Positions 17,251 through 27,001 of a stretch of DNA of 64,000 nucleotides are shown here, piece after piece. Location of the stretch: positions 62,001-126,000 of the forward strand of contig NZ_CP009654.1 in assembly GCF_001880225.1 (NCBI RefSeq). The letters are read 5' to 3'. The position numbers were made by a program, and so were the translations under genes. The DNA is from Francisella frigiditurris (GTDB taxonomy: Bacteria; Pseudomonadota; Gammaproteobacteria; Francisellales; Francisellaceae). The notes below the pieces were generated by a model that did not search any database, was not told the DNA's origin, and worked only from the letters and a program-made list of their open reading frames with translations. The number at the start of each line of letters is the position of its first letter. The stretch's first letter is position 1.

Positions 17251-18012
17251 CTAAATCATCATTGCAAATGATGATGTATACATTAACAAAATCAACAATT
17301 CTTTTAATATTCTAGGTGAAATAACATCTAAATATCTAACTGCTAACAAGCTCCCAAACACTGTAAAAGGAACTGCTGAGACTAATAAAGGAATATTTAA
17401 GTAACCTACAGTATCTATCACGTCTGTATGTGCTCCATATGAAAGCACTATCATCGCTATCATTGATTTCAAAAAGATACAAAAGCTAGTAGCAGCTATT
17501 GCTCTTTTTATCTCCATTCCAATCTTTATAAAAAACATTGTTACGAAAGTAGTTGCCCCAACAACTACACTTAAAAAACCACAAACCCCAGCGAGTCCAT
17601 TTTCAATAACTTTTCGAGACTTAAAAGCTTTCCTATCTTTCTGAAACAACATCCAAGATGCACTGATAAACAATATTATAGCAAACATATTTTTTAAACT
17701 AGCAGTGTCTAAACATTTTACAATAATAGCTCCTACAAAAGCTCCCAAAGCTATATATATTAGATAACTTTTTATTTCGTTAAAAGTAATATGTTTTACT
17801 TTATAGTGCTTGTAAAAAGCTATCAACCCTAAAACCATTGATACAGCACATACCGTTGTTATAGCTATATGCATCGCATGAGCTTTTGTATTATAAGCAT
17901 TAACAATTATATAATAGAATGCAGGGATACTGATCAATGCTGATCCTCCTCCTAACAAAGCTGAGGAGAAACTAGAAATAAATCCTATCAAAGCACCTAA
18001 TAAAAAAATCAC
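17251..18012 (-). CDS. TauE/SafE (TSUP) family permease, copy 1 of tandem pair
   Basis: 253 residues, about eight membrane helices. GALIGFISSFSSALLGGGSALISIPAFYY at the start and FLSVVVGATTFVTMFFIKIG in the middle align with the neighbouring paralogue over the full length. Family knowledge suggests an anion exporter linked to sulfur metabolism, with no direct substrate evidence here. It lies 17 bases after rimO on the same strand and may be cotranscribed. Confidence 0.9.
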   Translation of the reverse strand: MIFLLGALIGFISSFSSALLGGGSALISIPAFYYIIVNAYNTKAHAMHIAITTVCAVSMVLGLIAFYKHYKVKHITFNEIKSYLIYIALGAFVGAIIVKCLDTASLKNMFAIILFISASWMLFQKDRKAFKSRKVIENGLAGVCGFLSVVVGATTFVTMFFIKIGMEIKRAIAATSFCIFLKSMIAMIVLSYGAHTDVIDTVGYLNIPLLVSAVPFTVFGSLLAVRYLDVISPRILKELLILLMYTSSFAMMI

Positions 18013-18029
18013 TATTTCCCTTTTTTAAT

Positions 18030-19349
18030 TTAATCTGCTATTAAATCATACTCCGTTGACTCAGTAATCTCAACTTTGGCAAACTCTCCAACTTCCAAAT
18101 CACGTTCCTTAGCATCACCTATAATTACTTGCCCATCAACCTCAGGAGCATCATATTTTGTACGCCCTATAGCATAATTTTCATCAGAATTAATAGAGTC
18201 AATAATCACCTGCTGCTCTGTACCAACAAATCTTTGTAATTTATCAGCACTTATTTGAGCTTGTAATCCCATAAACTCATCAAGCCTTTGCTGTTTTATC
18301 TCCTCAGAAATCAGATTATCAAAGCTATTTGCTTTTGCCCCCTCAACTTCTGAATACTTAAAACAACCTACTCTATCTAATTGAGCTTTCTCAGCAAAAT
18401 TTAAAAGATGCTCAAAATCCTCCTCTGTTTCTCCAGGAAAACCTACTATAAATGTGCTACGAATTGTTATATCTGGACAAATATCACGCCACTTATTTAT
18501 TCTATCTAATGTCTTCTGTGTATGAGCAGGTCTTTTCATTCTTTTTAAAACCTCTGGAGACGAATGTTGTAATGGTACATCCAAATAAGGAAGTATTTTC
18601 CCTTGAGCCATCAAAGGTACTATTTTATCAACATGTGGATATGGATATACATAGTGTAACCTTGTCCACATATCTAACTCACCCAAAGCTGTAGATAGAT
18701 CTAAGATATTACTTTGATACTCTTTATCTCTCCAAATTCCAGACTTATACTTAATATCAACACCATAAGCCGAAGTATCTTGAGATATTACTAAAAGCTC
18801 TTTAACTCCAGCATTTTTTAGTTTCTCAGCTTCTTTCATTATGTTATCTATAGCGCGACTTTTCAACTTACCACGAATATCAGGAATAATACAGAATGTA
18901 CAAGTATTATTACAGCCTTCAGATATTTTCATATAAGAGTAATGTCTCGGAGTAAGCTTAATCCCTTGAGGTGGAACTAAAGAAACAAAATCACTTGCAA
19001 ATATTGGGGCATGAGTATGCACAGCTTCTATTAAATTTTCATAATCCTGAGGGCCTGTGATACTTAGCACTTCAGGATGTTTTTCTTTTATTAAATCAGC
19101 TTTATTACCAAGACAGCCTGTTACAAGCACTTTACCATTTTCAGCAATAGCTTCACCAATAACTTCCAAAGATTCATCTATAGCAGAATTAAGAAATCCA
19201 CAAGTATTAACTATAACCATATCAGCATTTTGATAGCTATCTGAAAGCTCATAGCCTTCCGCTTTTAATTTGGTAATTATACGTTCAGAATCAACTAAAT
19301 TCTTAGGACAGCCAAGGCTTACAAAGCCTATTTTAGGGATACTTATCAT
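18030..19349 (-). CDS. rimO: Ribosomal protein S12 methylthiotransferase
   Basis: 439 residues. Domain order is the UPF0004 domain ([14 protein letters not shown], with cysteines C14, C50, C79 type), radical SAM with [23 protein letters not shown], then a C-terminal TRAM domain. It adds a methylthio group to Asp88 of ribosomal protein S12 using two iron-sulfur clusters and SAM. CPKN and IRGKLKSR distinguish RimO from MiaB. Probably heads a unit with the TauE/SafE pair. Confidence 0.96.
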   Translation of the reverse strand: MISIPKIGFVSLGCPKNLVDSERIITKLKAEGYELSDSYQNADMVIVNTCGFLNSAIDESLEVIGEAIAENGKVLVTGCLGNKADLIKEKHPEVLSITGPQDYENLIEAVHTHAPIFASDFVSLVPPQGIKLTPRHYSYMKISEGCNNTCTFCIIPDIRGKLKSRAIDNIMKEAEKLKNAGVKELLVISQDTSAYGVDIKYKSGIWRDKEYQSNILDLSTALGELDMWTRLHYVYPYPHVDKIVPLMAQGKILPYLDVPLQHSSPEVLKRMKRPAHTQKTLDRINKWRDICPDITIRSTFIVGFPGETEEDFEHLLNFAEKAQLDRVGCFKYSEVEGAKANSFDNLISEEIKQQRLDEFMGLQAQISADKLQRFVGTEQQVIIDSINSDENYAIGRTKYDAPEVDGQVIIGDAKERDLEVGEFAKVEITESTEYDLIAD

Positions 19350-19420
19350 ATTTTTTTAAAGTAATCGAAAAAATTTAAAGACTATTTTATAAGAAAAAAT
19401 GAAAAAAGAGTAGAAAAGAA

Positions 19421-20032
19421 TTAATTACACTTAGACCCAAAGTCTAAATCAGTTCTTCTATCTAAATAGAATGCTTTTTCAGAAGCCTTGAAAGTACATG
19501 CATCATTTACACCATCTGCACAAAACTCATCATAATATTGAGTTGGATCAGCAGCAGGTTTAAGTTTACCAAAACTTACTACACACATTTGATCAGCTTT
19601 AACTTGTCTATCTAACAAATATTTATAAACAGCATCTGCTCTCTTCTGCCCAAGGTTAAAGTTATACTTCTCACTTCCTCTTGGATCTGTATTACCTGAT
19701 AACTTGATAGGTTGATCTGGGTGAGCGATTAAATAGTCAGCTGTTTGATCCAAACATTGCTTAGCTTCATCTGTAATATCATAACTATCAAAACCGAAAT
19801 AAACTGATCTACAATTAATATTCATTAACTGATTTTTCATTTCCTCTATCTGATCAGAGCTTAGATTTTCTGAACCATAGATTTGACTAGATAACTCTAA
19901 AGCTTGAGAACTATCTACGCCAGCATATTTATCTTTTATTAAATCACTATTATCAGGTCTATTGCTAGAGCAGCTTGCTAATATTAAAGCTGCTGACCCA
20001 ACTAAAGCCAAGCTCAATAATTTCTTTTTCAT
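19421..20032 (-). CDS. pal: Peptidoglycan-associated lipoprotein
   Basis: 203 residues. The lipobox LILASC gives an acylated Cys near residue 21. The OmpA-like domain contains VYFGFDSYDITDEA and LSGNTDPRGSEKYNFNLGQKRADAV, which bind diaminopimelate of peptidoglycan. A C-terminal extension beyond the usual end (about 30 residues, with cysteines in FCADG..DACTF and SKCN) is unusual. Last gene of the tol operon; it anchors the outer membrane to the wall during division. Confidence 0.95.
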   Translation of the reverse strand: MKKKLLSLALVGSAALILASCSSNRPDNSDLIKDKYAGVDSSQALELSSQIYGSENLSSDQIEEMKNQLMNINCRSVYFGFDSYDITDEAKQCLDQTADYLIAHPDQPIKLSGNTDPRGSEKYNFNLGQKRADAVYKYLLDRQVKADQMCVVSFGKLKPAADPTQYYDEFCADGVNDACTFKASEKAFYLDRRTDLDFGSKCN

Positions 20033-20045
20033 TATAATTTAACTC

Positions 20046-20252
20046 CTATCCTTGATTATTAAAACCTTTAACTTCAAAATCTCCGCTATTATTAGCAGTT
20101 TCCTCAGGTAATTGAGGGCCACTATAAAAGTCTGACAATGCAGAACCATCCGAATTAAGTTTTGGCATAGGCTCAGGTCCCTGATACCAAGCACAGCCAC
20201 TTAAATAAAATATTAAAACACTCAAAGGAAAATATCTAGTTAGTTTATTCAT
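20046..20252 (-). CDS. Small lipoprotein within the tol-pal operon
   Basis: 68 residues. The signal peptide ends in the lipobox YLSGC, with Cys20 as the acylation site. The 48-residue mature part is Pro/Asn/Gly-rich (AWYQGPEPMPKLNSDGSALS) and likely unstructured. It sits 12 bases after tolB and 13 before pal, so it is cotranscribed with both. It is not one of the standard tol-pal genes, and I do not recognise a family. Confidence 0.8.
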   Translation of the reverse strand: MNKLTRYFPLSVLIFYLSGCAWYQGPEPMPKLNSDGSALSDFYSGPQLPEETANNSGDFEVKGFNNQG

Positions 20253-20264
20253 TTTAAAAGTCCT

Positions 20265-21575
20265 TTAAAAATTCTTTGGTGACCATGAAGGTGACTGTAA
20301 TAATGTTTTCGCATCATTTGAGCTATCAACAGAAAATTGTTTTTCACCATCTAATGATACCATACTTAGAGAAGTATATCCTCTAGAGTTGGTAGAAATA
20401 TATGCAGCCATATCACCATAAGGAGAAACTGTTGGCGAAGCATCTGCTTTACCCTTAGTTAAAACATCAATGCTGTTATTTGCTAAATTTAATTTAGCTA
20501 TTTGTGTCCCTTCACCCCTACCTTTTTGATACATAAATACTAAATTCTTAGCATCAGGAGTATAGTTAGGATCAAAAGCTTGATAAGTTCTAGTTGTAAC
20601 TAAAGATGATTGTGGATACTTAGAGTTAACTGCAGCCATATAAATATTAGGCTTACCTCCTCTATCAGAAGTAAATACAACAGTACTTCCATTAGGAGAA
20701 AATTGTGGAGCAGTGTTTATACCATTTATAGTAAGCTGCTTTAAATCTTTATTTGCTAAATTCATAACATAGATATTAGTTTGCTCTGAATAACCTTTTG
20801 ATAAAGCTAAAACAATCGACTTATCATCAGGTGAGAATGATGGAGCACTGTTTATACCTTTAAACTTAGCTATTTCTCTTACCTTACCAGTAGCCAGCTC
20901 TATAGTATAAATTCCCATACTACCACCAACATAACTAGAATAAATTATAAACTTACCATCATGAGACCAAGAAGGTGTCGCAATAGGATTATCTGTTTGT
21001 CTTAATATAGTATGTTTATTATTACCATCATAGTCAGAAACAACTAACTCATATACTCTTCCATATCTAGAATATGGATTTGTAACTTTCACATAAGCTA
21101 ACTTTGTCAAGAAAAACCCTTCATCTCCAGTAATAGCTTTATAAGCATAATTTGCTATCTTATGAGCTAAAACTCTTTCTAACGAAGTGCTTATACCGTT
21201 ATAAGATACTGATCTAATATAACTGGTATCATTTCTTTTTAAGATAATTACTTCAACACTAAAATTATCAGATGAATTCTTTTTATAATTAGTTAAAACA
21301 ACATAATCCGAGTTTATATCTTTCCAAGGAACATCATGACTAGACTTTATTTCGTATTTAATATCATCATTAGCTTCCATTGCGCCATTGTTATTTAAAT
21401 CTGCAGTAATTACAGAATTAACACCTTGAGAGAAATCATCTACTATATTATTACTTACAACTGTGACTAATGGCTTTTGTATAACACCACTAGTAACCTC
21501 TGCTGTTAAATCAGCATAAGAGCTTGTTGATAAAAATATAAATATTGTAAAAATACCAAGAATTTTTCTTATCAT
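20265..21575 (-). CDS. tolB: Tol-Pal system periplasmic beta-propeller protein
   Basis: 436 residues with a signal peptide (1-21, ending SSYA), an N-terminal alpha/beta domain and a six-bladed propeller. The blades carry repeated [38 protein letters not shown] motifs and end PSWSPKNF. TolB binds Pal and relays the TolA signal at the division site. It lies 11 bases after tolA. Confidence 0.97.
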   Translation of the reverse strand: MIRKILGIFTIFIFLSTSSYADLTAEVTSGVIQKPLVTVVSNNIVDDFSQGVNSVITADLNNNGAMEANDDIKYEIKSSHDVPWKDINSDYVVLTNYKKNSSDNFSVEVIILKRNDTSYIRSVSYNGISTSLERVLAHKIANYAYKAITGDEGFFLTKLAYVKVTNPYSRYGRVYELVVSDYDGNNKHTILRQTDNPIATPSWSHDGKFIIYSSYVGGSMGIYTIELATGKVREIAKFKGINSAPSFSPDDKSIVLALSKGYSEQTNIYVMNLANKDLKQLTINGINTAPQFSPNGSTVVFTSDRGGKPNIYMAAVNSKYPQSSLVTTRTYQAFDPNYTPDAKNLVFMYQKGRGEGTQIAKLNLANNSIDVLTKGKADASPTVSPYGDMAAYISTNSRGYTSLSMVSLDGEKQFSVDSSNDAKTLLQSPSWSPKNF

Positions 21576-21586
21576 ATTTCAATCCA

Positions 21587-22438
21587 TTAACTTTGTTTAA
21601 ATATAAAACTCACATTTTCTCTTTCTAAAGTCTGCTTAGCTATACTATTTGTGACTACTGGAGGTGTGGTATTCTGAATAGCATCTATCAATGATTTATC
21701 ACATCTATAATTACCACTCGAACCAGTTAACCTCATAAACTTACCATTTCTTATGATCGCTCTAGGAAGATCATAAATCCCTCGACAATCATCTTTAATC
21801 CAGTTACTACCAACTCTATCTTGATACTCTGATATATAGCTTGAGATAGCCCTTTGTGCTTGATTTTGTTCAACCTCTTTTCTAGCTTTTGCCTCTGCTT
21901 CTTCTCTAGCTTTCTTTATAGCTTCTTCTTTAGCCTTACGCTCAACTTCTTCCTTAGCTTTTTTCTCTTCTTCAACTTTACGTTGTGCTTCTTGTTTAGC
22001 TTTACGCTCAGCTTCTTCCTTAGCTTTTTTCTCTTCTTCAACCTTACGCTGTGCTTCTTCTTTAGCCTTACGTTCAGCTTCTGCTTTCTGTTTAGCTTTC
22101 GCTATAGCTTTTTTTCTTGCTTCTTCTTTAGCCTTTATTAGCTTTTCTCGAGCATCCTTTAATTCTTGTTGATGATCATCATATGCTTTTATCTGTTTAT
22201 CAAGCTCTGAACTACTTATAGAGGTTGCTTGGATAATTTGCATATTTTTAGGTTTATTTTTTTGAACTTCTGCTTCAATTTTTAAATCAGAAGAAAATCT
22301 TAATGCACTTAAATTAGATAAAATAACTAAAGCAACTACTATACCTATATGTATAAATACTGACTTAGCTATAAATGGCTTTTCATTTATTATCTTTTGT
22401 AAAGAGTCAATAATGTGCTTAAGCTTAGGATTTATCAT
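21587..22438 (-). CDS. tolA: Tol-Pal system energy-transducing protein
   Basis: 283 residues. One transmembrane helix (about 24-44) precedes a long Lys/Glu/Ala-rich helical stalk (80-195) with exact 22-residue repeats, then a small C-terminal domain with C218 and C243 in DDCRGIYDLPRAII and SGNYRCDKS. TolA couples the TolQR motor to TolB-Pal. Its start overlaps the end of tolR by 14 bases. Confidence 0.95.
   Translation of the reverse strand: MINPKLKHIIDSLQKIINEKPFIAKSVFIHIGIVVALVILSNLSALRFSSDLKIEAEVQKNKPKNMQIIQATSISSSELDKQIKAYDDHQQELKDAREKLIKAKEEARKKAIAKAKQKAEAERKAKEEAQRKVEEEKKAKEEAERKAKQEAQRKVEEEKKAKEEVERKAKEEAIKKAREEAEAKARKEVEQNQAQRAISSYISEYQDRVGSNWIKDDCRGIYDLPRAIIRNGKFMRLTGSSGNYRCDKSLIDAIQNTTPPVVTNSIAKQTLERENVSFIFKQS
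21941..22072 (-). repeat. Two 66-bp tandem repeats in the tolA stalk
   Basis: Residues 123-144 and 145-166 are near-identical 22-residue units (KAKEEAQRKVEEEKKAKEE core), and the DNA is nearly identical too. Recent in-frame duplication would lengthen the periplasmic helix. Confidence 0.9.
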
Positions 22439-22865
22439 CTTCAGTAACCAATCCCACCTTTTCTACTCCAGCCTGCTGTATTAAAGCCATTGCACTAACC
22501 ACCTGTCCGTAAGTTGCACTAGCATCACCTCTTACATATACAGGCTTATTTGGATATTGCTTTTCTAAATCAACAACAACTTTCTTTAAATCATTTGCAG
22601 ATAATACAGCCTTAGTATCATTTATACCTTGATTAGCAAAATATTCGCCTTGTTTATTTACAGTAATAACTATTGGCTTACTATCATTAGAAGGTATTTT
22701 TTCAGATGTCGCTTTTGGTAAATCAACTTTAACACCTTGAGTCAATATAGGAGTTGTAATCATAAAAATTACCAAAAGTACCAACATAACGTCAATGTAT
22801 GGTACTACATTGATTTCAACCATTGGTTTCTTTTTTCTAACACCTCTTCTATTATTTTTTTTCAT
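22425..22865 (-). CDS. tolR: Tol-Pal system proton-channel subunit TolR
   Basis: 146 residues of the ExbD/TolR family. The single helix VEINVVPYIDVMLVLLVIFMI contains the essential membrane Asp (about residue 25). The C-terminal periplasmic domain ends with PVYVRGDASATYGQVVSAMALIQ. It works with TolQ to use the proton gradient. 11 bases after tolQ. Confidence 0.97.
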   Translation of the reverse strand: MKKNNRRGVRKKKPMVEINVVPYIDVMLVLLVIFMITTPILTQGVKVDLPKATSEKIPSNDSKPIVITVNKQGEYFANQGINDTKAVLSANDLKKVVVDLEKQYPNKPVYVRGDASATYGQVVSAMALIQQAGVEKVGLVTEDDKS

Positions 22866-22876
22866 GTTAGAGTCTC

Positions 22877-23581
22877 TTATTGAAAGTTTTGTTCTCTAGC
22901 GACATCTTTATGAGCTTCTTTCAAAAGCAATATACATAAATCGTCTTGAAAAGATTCATATCCAGTAACTACATCATCTATTTGATTAGAGAATTTACTA
23001 TGTCCTATAACTGCAGGAATCGCAACGAATAAGCCTAAAGCTGTTGCTATAAGAGCTTCTGCAATATGAGGTGCTACTACAGATATAGTCGCCTGCTCAA
23101 CCCCACCAAGAGTATTAAAAGAAGACATAATCCCCCAAACAGTTCCTACAAGACCAATATAAGGGGCAATAGCACCTATAGTTCCTAAAGTAGGTAATTT
23201 CTTCTCAAGCTCTTTAGTTTCTTGAGTAATAGCGATATTAACTGTCCTCTCCATACCTTCTAGTATGATTTCACCCTTAAGGACACCCGTCTCTTTTAAC
23301 CCATTAAATTCTCTTAATGCAGAGCAAAATATTATAGATTTACCAAAAATATTATCTTTATGCTGTAAATAGTAGTCATAAAGTTTTTGAATATGATGCC
23401 CTGCCCAGAAAAGCTTATCAAATCTAGACTCTTCTAATCTGTATTTCTTTAATCTCTTATTAAGCTCCAACATAATTGCCCAAGAATATATAGACATAGC
23501 TACTAAAAGCAACATTATAAGCTGAACAACAAAGTTAGCGTTTAATATAAGACCCCATAAAGATAAAGAATTATCACCCAT
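22877..23581 (-). CDS. tolQ: Tol-Pal system proton-channel subunit TolQ
   Basis: 234 residues of the MotA/TolQ/ExbB family with three membrane helices. APYIGLVGTVWGIMSSFNTLGG and AEALIATALGLFVAIPAV are the signature helices that line the channel with TolR. First gene of the operon; no ybgC lies upstream. The 166-base gap ahead separates it from a divergent small lipoprotein gene. Confidence 0.97.
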   Translation of the reverse strand: MGDNSLSLWGLILNANFVVQLIMLLLVAMSIYSWAIMLELNKRLKKYRLEESRFDKLFWAGHHIQKLYDYYLQHKDNIFGKSIIFCSALREFNGLKETGVLKGEIILEGMERTVNIAITQETKELEKKLPTLGTIGAIAPYIGLVGTVWGIMSSFNTLGGVEQATISVVAPHIAEALIATALGLFVAIPAVIGHSKFSNQIDDVVTGYESFQDDLCILLLKEAHKDVAREQNFQ

Positions 23582-23747
23582 AAATTACCCTAAAAAATTT
23601 TTAATTACTTAACAAAATGTTATCGCTAAATATTATACATGAGTGTTCTAAATTATAAACGTTTTAAACACTTTAAAGTTAGAGTTATTGGAAATAGATA
23701 TAAATTAACTTAATATAGACATTAACTTTTATACCAATTTTTGTTTA

Positions 23748-23969
23748 ATGAAAAATTTTTTCATAGTGCTTTTATACATAACTACCCTCTCATCATGCGC
23801 AACTCAACCTTATTCTGCATATAACTTTAATTATCCAGTTAATCAGGGAAATACATGCTTTAACAATACGTATGCTAGATATATGTATTCTGGTGATGAA
23901 GGAATGTATTCAAGCTCCGCTGAAATTGGACCATTAACAGCTCCTGGAGGAGTTGCCTTAGAATATTAA
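23748..23969 (+). CDS. Small lipoprotein with LTAPGGVA C-terminal motif
   Basis: 73 residues. The lipobox LSSC gives an acylated Cys17. The mature part is Tyr/Asn-rich and ends SSSAEIGPLTAPGGVALEY. The same LTxPGGVA motif closes the next gene, so the pair is related. Divergent from tolQ. No known family recognised. Export is the firm part of the call. Confidence 0.7.
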   Translation: MKNFFIVLLYITTLSSCATQPYSAYNFNYPVNQGNTCFNNTYARYMYSGDEGMYSSSAEIGPLTAPGGVALEY

Positions 23970-24044
23970 TTTTTAATGAAATTTATTGGAAATAATTTAA
24001 AGTTGGCTTATCATGAAATTAATTCTTACAATTTGGAAATTAAA

Positions 24045-24326
24045 ATGAAAAATGCTCTTTTAACAACTATCTTGGCTATTGGTTTAGGAATTCTTTCTTT
24101 TCAGGTTAGCCATTCTGAAGACTGCACTGATGAACAAAATAGTTTTCTAGAATACAAATGCTCCGACACACGTGATGATACAATAGGGTATAGCGAACCT
24201 ACAAAACATAAAGATATGTATTCAAATGAATCAGGATGGCTAACTCAGCCTGGTGGAGTTGCCGCACAAATAGAAGCAGAACAAGGAAATCCTAGTGATA
24301 ACTCCTTTTTTACAATAAGAGAATAA
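24045..24326 (+). CDS. Small exported protein with LTQPGGVA motif
   Basis: 93 residues from the ATG at 24045. That start is preferred to an in-frame ATG at 23976 because GGAAATT lies just before it and it yields a clean signal peptide (MKNALLTTILAIGLGILSFQVSHS). Cysteines at C27 and C39 (EDCTDEQ, YKCSDT) could form a disulfide. Near the end it has SGWLTQPGGVAAQI, matching the preceding lipoprotein. Function unknown. Confidence 0.65.
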   Translation: MKNALLTTILAIGLGILSFQVSHSEDCTDEQNSFLEYKCSDTRDDTIGYSEPTKHKDMYSNESGWLTQPGGVAAQIEAEQGNPSDNSFFTIRE

Positions 24327-24328
24327 AT

Positions 24329-25147
24329 TTACTTTTCAGCATCTATTATTTCTTTATCATCAACGATACTTGGCCCATTTAAATCACTATTTTTATTAGC
24401 TTTATAATGATTATATGTAGAGACTGGTCCAGATAAAGCATATCCAATCATCAATAAATATAATAATTTCTCAGGCATTGTGAACAGCATCAAAATTATT
24501 AATATAAAACAAATTATATATAATTTACTAATATGTCCTTTTCCATCACTGTCTTTAAAGCTTCTAAACTTAATATCACTAACCATAAGAAAGGCTAAGT
24601 ATAAACATGTAAATATAGATAAACTAACTGTTAAAATTTCATAATTACCTATAAATGTTCTTTCACCCATCCAAATAAGACCTGAAATTGTAACTGCTCC
24701 AGCAGGACAAGGCATTCCATAGAAATATAGCTTCCTTTCAATCACCATATCTTCTGTTAAGTCAGTAACATGAAGCTGAGTATCAAACTTAGCTAACCTT
24801 ACTGCAACTGCAAGTAGATATAAGAAAGCTATAGCTGCCCCTAAATTTCCTAAATCTTTAAGAGCCCAGAAATACATTACTAAAGCCGGGGTTGCTCCAA
24901 AAGATACGACATCTGCCAAACTATCAAATGCAGCTCCAAAAGCAGTTTGAGTATGGGTTAGTCTAGCGACTCTTCCATCAAATGCATCTGCAAAACCAGA
25001 AAGTAGCATGTAGCCAGCACAAGAAATAAACATTCCATGAAATGCTGATACAATTGCCAAAAATGCAAATAACAAGCTTGCACTAGTAAATAAACTAGGT
25101 AATACATATTTAGATTTTTTCATATCGACTTTATCTAAAAAAAACAT
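24329..25147 (-). CDS. pssA: CDP-diacylglycerol-serine O-phosphatidyltransferase
   Basis: 272 residues. The CDP-alcohol phosphatidyltransferase signature DG-x2-AR-x8-G-x3-D-x3-D is seen as DGRVARLTHTQTAFGAAFD followed by LAD. About seven membrane helices, as in the Bacillus/Helicobacter-type PssA of the inner membrane. It makes phosphatidylserine, the precursor of phosphatidylethanolamine. A second possible start is nine codons in. Last of the fkpB-ispH-aroH-pssA run. Confidence 0.9.
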   Translation of the reverse strand: MFFLDKVDMKKSKYVLPSLFTSASLLFAFLAIVSAFHGMFISCAGYMLLSGFADAFDGRVARLTHTQTAFGAAFDSLADVVSFGATPALVMYFWALKDLGNLGAAIAFLYLLAVAVRLAKFDTQLHVTDLTEDMVIERKLYFYGMPCPAGAVTISGLIWMGERTFIGNYEILTVSLSIFTCLYLAFLMVSDIKFRSFKDSDGKGHISKLYIICFILIILMLFTMPEKLLYLLMIGYALSGPVSTYNHYKANKNSDLNGPSIVDDKEIIDAEK

Positions 25148-25159
25148 GTCGTATACTCC

Positions 25160-25522
25160 TTAAAAATTACTTAAATCAGGTCTAAGTTTTTCAGCACCCT
25201 TTAAATAAATGTGCCTAATATCTTTTTGTTTCTTATTTGTATTATATGTCAACATCATCCTTATACAAAGCTTTAACCCTTTTTCACAGTCTATTTCTTG
25301 ACAAGTTAATAAAGGAACATCATTAAAACCCATCTCTCTTGCCGCAACAGGTGGAAATTCTGATTTTATGTCTGGAGTTGTTGTAAAAATTATATTAACT
25401 ATACTTTCGATATCAACTGCATTAACTTCAATAACTTTTTTTAATAGTTCTTTTGTTGCATTTATTACATTATCTCTGGTGTCTTTTTCTATGGTTATGG
25501 CGCCACGTATTGATCTCTGCAT
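25160..25522 (-). CDS. aroH: Chorismate mutase, AroH type
   Basis: 120 residues. It aligns with Bacillus AroH along its length: RSIRGAITIEKDT, FTTTPDIKSEFPPVAAREM, LTCQEIDCEKGLKLCIRMM and IRHIYLKGAEKLRPDL. The active-site Arg/Glu/Cys positions are conserved. It converts chorismate to prephenate for Phe and Tyr. One base separates it from ispH, so they are cotranscribed, an odd pairing of isoprenoid and aromatic pathways. Confidence 0.93.
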   Translation of the reverse strand: MQRSIRGAITIEKDTRDNVINATKELLKKVIEVNAVDIESIVNIIFTTTPDIKSEFPPVAAREMGFNDVPLLTCQEIDCEKGLKLCIRMMLTYNTNKKQKDIRHIYLKGAEKLRPDLSNF

Positions 25523-25523
25523 A

Positions 25524-26474
25524 TTACTTTTCCAATTTTTGCTTTAATAATCTTGGTAAAGGGAAATATATTTCTTCTTTAATACCTTCAAAATCTTCAA
25601 TAAAAACATCTGTACCACAAATATCTGATATTTTGGAAACCACCTCTTTAACTAAATATTCTGGAGCAGAGGCACCTGCACTAACGCCACATGTTGCTTT
25701 ATCTTTAAACCATTCAGCTTTGATAGCATTTACATCATCAATCAAATATGAATCAATTTTATTTAAGCTAGCTAATTCACACAACCTATTAGAGTTTGAA
25801 CTATTTTTTGAACCCACTACAATCAACATATCAATATGATTAAGCATAGCTTTTATTGCAGTTTGCCTATTTTGAGTTGCATAACATATATCTTCTTTTT
25901 TAGGTCCTTGAATCTGAGGATATTTTTCTTGCAAAGCTTCTATAATACTTTTTGTTTCATCAACAGAAAGTGTTGTCTGTGTGGCATAATATAGGTTTTG
26001 AGGATTTTTAACATTTAATTTTTTAATATCCTCTTCATTTTCTACTAAATAAATTGCTCCAACTTTACTACGATATTGCCCCATAGTTCCCTGAACTTCA
26101 GGATGCCCTTTATGACCTATCAAAATGCATTCCGCATCATTATTACTAGCTAATCTAACGCCCCTATGAACTTTAGTAACTAAAGGGCAAGTTGCATCAT
26201 ACAAGACTAGATTCCTTTTAGCAGCTTCCTCCTCAACAGCTAGAGAAACCCCGTGCGCACTAAAAACACAAACAGCATCATTAGGAACTTCATCTATCTC
26301 TTTAACAAAAATGACGCCTTTTTGTTTCAATGAATCAACAACGACTCTATTATGAACAACTTCATGACGAACATATACAGGATGTTTCTCAACTTCTAGA
26401 ACTTTTTCTACAGTTTCGACAGCCCTGCTGACTCCTGCACAAAACCCTCTAGGATTAGCCAATAAGATTTTCAT
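25524..26474 (-). CDS. ispH: 4-hydroxy-3-methylbut-2-enyl diphosphate reductase
   Basis: 316 residues. Iron-sulfur cysteines lie in NPRGFCAGVSRAV (C12), YDATCPLVTKVH and ATCGVSAGASAPEYLV. It catalyses the last step of the MEP isoprenoid pathway, giving IPP and DMAPP. The start overlaps the end of fkpB by 20 bases, the same order as E. coli fkpB-ispH. Confidence 0.97.
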   Translation of the reverse strand: MKILLANPRGFCAGVSRAVETVEKVLEVEKHPVYVRHEVVHNRVVVDSLKQKGVIFVKEIDEVPNDAVCVFSAHGVSLAVEEEAAKRNLVLYDATCPLVTKVHRGVRLASNNDAECILIGHKGHPEVQGTMGQYRSKVGAIYLVENEEDIKKLNVKNPQNLYYATQTTLSVDETKSIIEALQEKYPQIQGPKKEDICYATQNRQTAIKAMLNHIDMLIVVGSKNSSNSNRLCELASLNKIDSYLIDDVNAIKAEWFKDKATCGVSAGASAPEYLVKEVVSKISDICGTDVFIEDFEGIKEEIYFPLPRLLKQKLEK

Positions 26475-26919
26475 CTAGATCCTCCTCTTTATTAGCTATC
26501 TCTAAAATTTTCGCTTCAAAAACTATTATTTGCCCAGATAGTGGATGATTAAAATCTACAGTAACATCATATTCATCTAACTCAGTTATAATACCAGGAA
26601 GCTTCGTGCCATCTTTTTGACTAAAAGAAACTATTAAACCTTCTTCTAATTCCATATTTGGAGGAAATCTTTTTTTAGGTACTGAATAAATACTTGCTGG
26701 ATGCTTCTCTCCAAATGCTTCTTCTGGCATTAAGACAATTCTTTTTTTATCTCCAATATTACTATCCAGCAATTCTGATTCAACCTTATCAGTAAAACAG
26801 CCTTGACCCATCTGAAAAACGAATGCTTTACCATAACTTTCAGTATCTTCTGCTATGGAACCATCTTTTAGCCTAAACTTAAAATGCATTTTAACAAAAC
26901 TGTCTTTAGAAACTCTCAT
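26455..26919 (-). CDS. fkpB: FKBP-type peptidyl-prolyl isomerase (SlpA/FkpB)
   Basis: 154 residues from the ATG at 26919 (a GTG one codon earlier is possible). KMHFKFRLKDGSIAEDT opens the FKBP fold, followed by the flap insert (MPEEAFGEKHP) and VDFNHPLSGQIIVFEAKIL, as in SlyD/SlpA-like isomerases. A cytoplasmic folding helper. Neighbour ispH supports the fkpB call. Confidence 0.9.
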   Translation of the reverse strand: MRVSKDSFVKMHFKFRLKDGSIAEDTESYGKAFVFQMGQGCFTDKVESELLDSNIGDKKRIVLMPEEAFGEKHPASIYSVPKKRFPPNMELEEGLIVSFSQKDGTKLPGIITELDEYDVTVDFNHPLSGQIIVFEAKILEIANKEEDLDENLIG

Positions 26920-27001
26920 CACAACTTAAAATAAAATAAAGATTTTGCCCTTAAAATATCATATTTATAAAATATAGTCACCTAATCAGGGCTCATAATA
27001 T

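Noticed and set aside
21854-22141. Plus-strand frame of 95 codons, very Phe/Leu/Ser-rich, opposite the tolA stalk.
   Set aside because: It is the mirror of the Lys/Glu repeats of tolA; hydrophobicity is a by-product of the complementary strand.
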